Assembly (NCBI GenBank): GCA_902783175.1
Contig: CACZQA010000316.1
Location: forward strand, 1-7,568
Reading direction: 5' to 3'
DNA length: 7,568 nt
Source of the DNA: an uncultured Coriobacteriaceae bacterium
Lineage (GTDB): Bacteria > Actinomycetota > Coriobacteriia > Coriobacteriales > QAMH01
The translations under genes were made by a program, and so were the position numbers. Position 1 is the first letter of the stretch, and every line of letters starts with the position of its first letter. Of the stretch, positions 5,448-7,568 are shown piece after piece. A model generated the notes under the pieces. That model was not told the DNA's origin, did not search any database, and was given only the letters and a program-made list of their open reading frames with translations.

Positions 5448-6868
5448 TGACGCTAACTATCGGTGAGATTCACGCTGCAGTACAAGGCGAGCTCATCGCC
5501 GACACGGGTGCCGAGAAGCGCCGTGTGCGCGGGCTCGTCTGGGATTCCCGCAAGCTCATCCCCGGCAACGTCTTTCTGGCCATGCCCGGCGAGCGCGTCG
5601 ACGGCAACGACTTCATCGCGCGCGCCATCCAGAAGCAGGCGGGCTGCATCATCTGCACGCGCGACATCGACGACAACACGCGCGCGATAGCGGGGGAGTT
5701 CTCCTGCCCGCTCATCAAGGTCGAAGACGGCGTGGCTGCGCTCACCGCCCTTGCCCGCGCCTGGCGCCAGCACCTGGGCGCGCATGTGGTCGGGGTGACG
5801 GGCTCGACGGGCAAGACCTCCACGAAGGACTTCTTGCGATCCGTGTTCTCGCAGCGCTTCAAGACCGTCGCCACCCAGGGCAACCAGAACAATGAGGTAG
5901 GCGTCCCCGCCACGATCCTCGCGGCAGATGAGGACACGGAGGTCCTCATCGTCGAGATGGGGATGCGCGGCATCGGACAGATCGAGCGCCTCGTCGACTT
6001 CGTCAGACCCGACATGGCGGTCATCACGAACATCGGCGTGAGCCATCTGGAGCTGCTCGGCACGCGGGACAACATCGCGCGCGCGAAAAGCGAGATTTTC
6101 CGCGGGCTTCCCGAGGGCGGCACGGCGGTGCTCAACGCCGACGACCCGTTCATGCCCAAGCTGGTCGAATACGGGCAGCTCGACGAGCATCAGCTCGTGA
6201 AGCGCTGCACATATGGCACGTCTGCTGCAGCGGACGTGCGCGCGACCGGCATCGCCTTCGACCTGTCCGCCTGCGCTGAGTTCGAGTTGCAGCTGCCCGA
6301 CGAGGAACCCGTCCAGGTCAAGCTCGCCATGCCGGGCCGCCACAACGTCTCCAACGCGCTCGCCGCCGCCGCGGCGGGCTTTGCGCTCGGCATGCGGGCA
6401 GACCAGATCGCCGCGGGTCTCGAGGCGGCGCGCGGCTCGGGCATGCGCATGGAGGTGGAGCGCTCGCGTCGGGGCATCACCTTCGTGAACGACGCCTACA
6501 ACGCGAACCCCGATTCGATGCGCTCGTCGCTCGACACGCTCTCTCACATGGACTGCACGGGCAGACGCATCGCCGTGCTCGGCGACATGGGCGAGCTCGG
6601 CGAAAACGAGCTCGAGATGCACCGCGAGGTCGGCGCATCGGCGGCAAGGTCAAGACTTGACTTGCTTGTGTGTGTGGGTAACCTTGCTAAAGGCATTGCC
6701 GCGGGAGCCGCTGCTTCCGGGATGGATGCCGACAAGATCAAGTGCTTCGACACGGTCGAGGCCGCCATCGAGTTTCTGCAGCGCACGCTGGCCGAAGGCG
6801 ATCTCGTGCTCGTCAAGGCATCGCGTTTCATGGGTATGGAGCGCATCGTCAAGGAGATAGTCGAGTAA
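5444..6868 (+). CDS. murF: UDP-MurNAc-tripeptide:D-Ala-D-Ala ligase MurF
   Basis: MurF adds D-Ala-D-Ala to the UDP-MurNAc-tripeptide made by MurE, completing the cytoplasmic pentapeptide precursor. The 474-residue length is usual. Motifs: LVWDSRKLIPGNVFLAMPG (31-49) in the substrate domain, P-loop VTGSTGKTSTKD (118-129), TQGNQNNEVGVP (144-155), EMGMRGIGQI (171-180), NIGVSHLELLG (196-206), PGRHNVSNALAAAA (297-310), NDAYNANPDSM (349-359) and the C-terminal VKASRFMGMERIV (457-469). The start ATG at 5444 lies in an ATGA overlap with the murE stop, with GAGGAG (5427-5432) 11 nt upstream, which indicates translational coupling. A second ATG follows directly at 5447 and cannot be excluded. Codons 402-418 (6647-6697) depart strongly from the C/G-ending usage of the rest of the gene. 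The TAA is followed without a gap by the mraY ATG. Confidence 0.96.
   Translation: MMTLTIGEIHAAVQGELIADTGAEKRRVRGLVWDSRKLIPGNVFLAMPGERVDGNDFIARAIQKQAGCIICTRDIDDNTRAIAGEFSCPLIKVEDGVAALTALARAWRQHLGAHVVGVTGSTGKTSTKDFLRSVFSQRFKTVATQGNQNNEVGVPATILAADEDTEVLIVEMGMRGIGQIERLVDFVRPDMAVITNIGVSHLELLGTRDNIARAKSEIFRGLPEGGTAVLNADDPFMPKLVEYGQLDEHQLVKRCTYGTSAAADVRATGIAFDLSACAEFELQLPDEEPVQVKLAMPGRHNVSNALAAAAAGFALGMRADQIAAGLEAARGSGMRMEVERSRRGITFVNDAYNANPDSMRSSLDTLSHMDCTGRRIAVLGDMGELGENELEMHREVGASAARSRLDLLVCVGNLAKGIAAGAAASGMDADKIKCFDTVEAAIEFLQRTLAEGDLVLVKASRFMGMERIVKEIVE
6647..6697 (+). other. low-GC, rare-codon patch within murF
   Basis: Codons 402-418 include AGG, TCA, AGA, CTT, TTG, CTT, TGT, GGT, CTT, GCT, AAA and ATT, while the rest of murF mostly uses CGC, CTC, GCC, AAG and ATC. 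The protein sequence here (DLLVCVGNLAKGIA) looks normal for MurF. The patch contains an odd palindrome, GTCAAGACTTGAC (6649-6661), and a -35-like TTGACT (6657-6662) followed 16 bp later by the poor -10 TAACCT (6679-6684). It could be a weak internal promoter for mraY and later genes or a translation-slowing stretch. Neither is shown. Confidence 0.45.
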
Positions 6869-7568
6869 ATGTTCAGCCTTTTCCATGAGTTTCCGACGTT
6901 CCAGATTTTTCTGACGTTCATCGTCTCGCTGGCATTGACCATGATCGTCATGCCGCTGTTCATCAAGCTGCTCAAGCGCAATCAGATCGGGCAGCAAGTG
7001 CGCGCCGACGGCCCGCAGGGGCATCTCGTCAAGCAGGGCACGCCCACGATGGGCGGCGTCGTCATCCTGCTCATGATGACGGCATCGATCTTTCTCGTGG
7101 GGATCCCGGACGCGCGTCTGCTCCTCGTCTTGGGCGCGACGCTGCTTACGGGCGTGCTCGGCTTTGTGGACGACGCGTCCAAGGTGGCAAAGGAGCGCTC
7201 GCTGGGCCTGCTCCCGCACCAGAAGATGGCCGCGCTCATCGTCATCTCTGTCGCCTTTTGCCTGATTGCCGTCAACTACCTGGGCATCAGCCCCTACGTG
7301 ACGATCCCGTTTGCCAACATCGACGTCGACTTCGGCATTTTGACGACCACGCTTCCCATCGGCGACGGGTTCGACATCCCGTGGCTGTACGTGCTGCTCA
7401 TCTTCCTGCTCATGGCCGGCATGTCCAACGCGGTCAACCTGACCGACGGCCTGGACGGCCTTGCCGGCGGCACGATCACCATCACCATGTTCTTCATGGC
7501 GGCTATCGCCTTCATGGCAGATCAGCTCGACCTCGCGGTCTTCGCCGTCGCGGCGGCGGGCGCCTGCG
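6869..7568 (+). CDS. mraY: phospho-MurNAc-pentapeptide transferase MraY (3' end missing)
   Basis: MraY is the polytopic membrane enzyme that transfers phospho-MurNAc-pentapeptide from UDP to undecaprenyl phosphate, forming lipid I. The reading frame is open to the window edge (233 codons plus one nt, roughly two thirds of the usual 320-370 residues), so the gene is cut by the window and is not known to be broken. Motifs: GTPTMGG (57-63), the cytoplasmic LGFVDDASKV (97-106) with Asp101-Asp102, HQKM (117-120) with the family's conserved Lys119, and SNAVNLTDGLDGLAGG (186-201), whose Asp residues are catalytic or metal-binding in the family. Hydrophobic segments lie near 13-34, 61-79, 83-100, 119-139, 171-188 and 201-218. 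The ATG at 6869 directly follows the murF TAA, with AAGGAGA (6851-6857) 11 nt upstream inside murF, so translation is probably coupled. Confidence 0.95.
   Translation, partial: MFSLFHEFPTFQIFLTFIVSLALTMIVMPLFIKLLKRNQIGQQVRADGPQGHLVKQGTPTMGGVVILLMMTASIFLVGIPDARLLLVLGATLLTGVLGFVDDASKVAKERSLGLLPHQKMAALIVISVAFCLIAVNYLGISPYVTIPFANIDVDFGILTTTLPIGDGFDIPWLYVLLIFLLMAGMSNAVNLTDGLDGLAGGTITITMFFMAAIAFMADQLDLAVFAVAAAGAC

Noticed and set aside
6869..7568. mraY as a truncated pseudogene.
   Set aside because: The frame is open to the last base of the window and all motifs seen are intact, so the cut comes from the window boundary.
1..7568. CRISPR arrays, tRNA or rRNA genes, insertion sequences, attachment sites.
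   Set aside because: Apart from the short repeats listed, I saw no repeated spacing, cloverleaf, transposase or long terminal repeats; nearly all of the window is housekeeping coding sequence.

Overview
The window is the 5' part of a division and cell wall (dcw) cluster, all on the + strand, from a high-GC Gram-positive bacterium. The order is mraZ, rsmH (mraW), an ftsL-like gene, ftsI (PBP), murE, murF and the first two thirds of mraY, which runs off the right edge. Strong C/G preference at third codon positions, actinobacterial-style MurF and FtsI sequences and the short leaderless-style spacing suggest an actinobacterium. My best guess is a member of the Coriobacteriia, but that is an impression from protein style and is not proven. 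MurE carries a DNPR motif, which predicts meso-diaminopimelate in the peptidoglycan.

Region by region: 1-193 is non-coding leader. It holds a 14-bp palindrome at the left edge, a row of TGGG elements spaced about one helical turn apart (probable MraZ operator), an overlapping promoter (TTGAGG-17-TACTAT) and a perfect 10-bp inverted repeat that would form a hairpin at the very start of the transcript. From 194 to the right edge the genes are packed tightly. Gaps are 9, 13, 15 and 48 nt, then a 4-nt ATGA overlap (murE/murF), then none (murF TAA directly followed by the mraY ATG). No terminator is visible, so the operon very likely continues past the window, presumably with murD, ftsW, murG and murC as is usual.

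How the genes fit together: MraZ is the cluster's own transcription regulator. RsmH methylates 16S rRNA. FtsL and FtsI are septal membrane proteins that build peptidoglycan at the division site. MurE and MurF add the third residue and the D-Ala-D-Ala dipeptide to the cytoplasmic precursor. MraY then moves that precursor onto the undecaprenyl carrier (lipid I).

The coding part is an ordinary, intact dcw cluster and I do not see an undescribed system in it. The points most worth a second look are the leader architecture (operator row plus 5'-terminal hairpin with a duplicated loop heptamer), a sharply different codon patch inside murF that contains a promoter-like sequence, and a Ser/Asp insert in FtsI encoded by a 12-bp imperfect tandem repeat.
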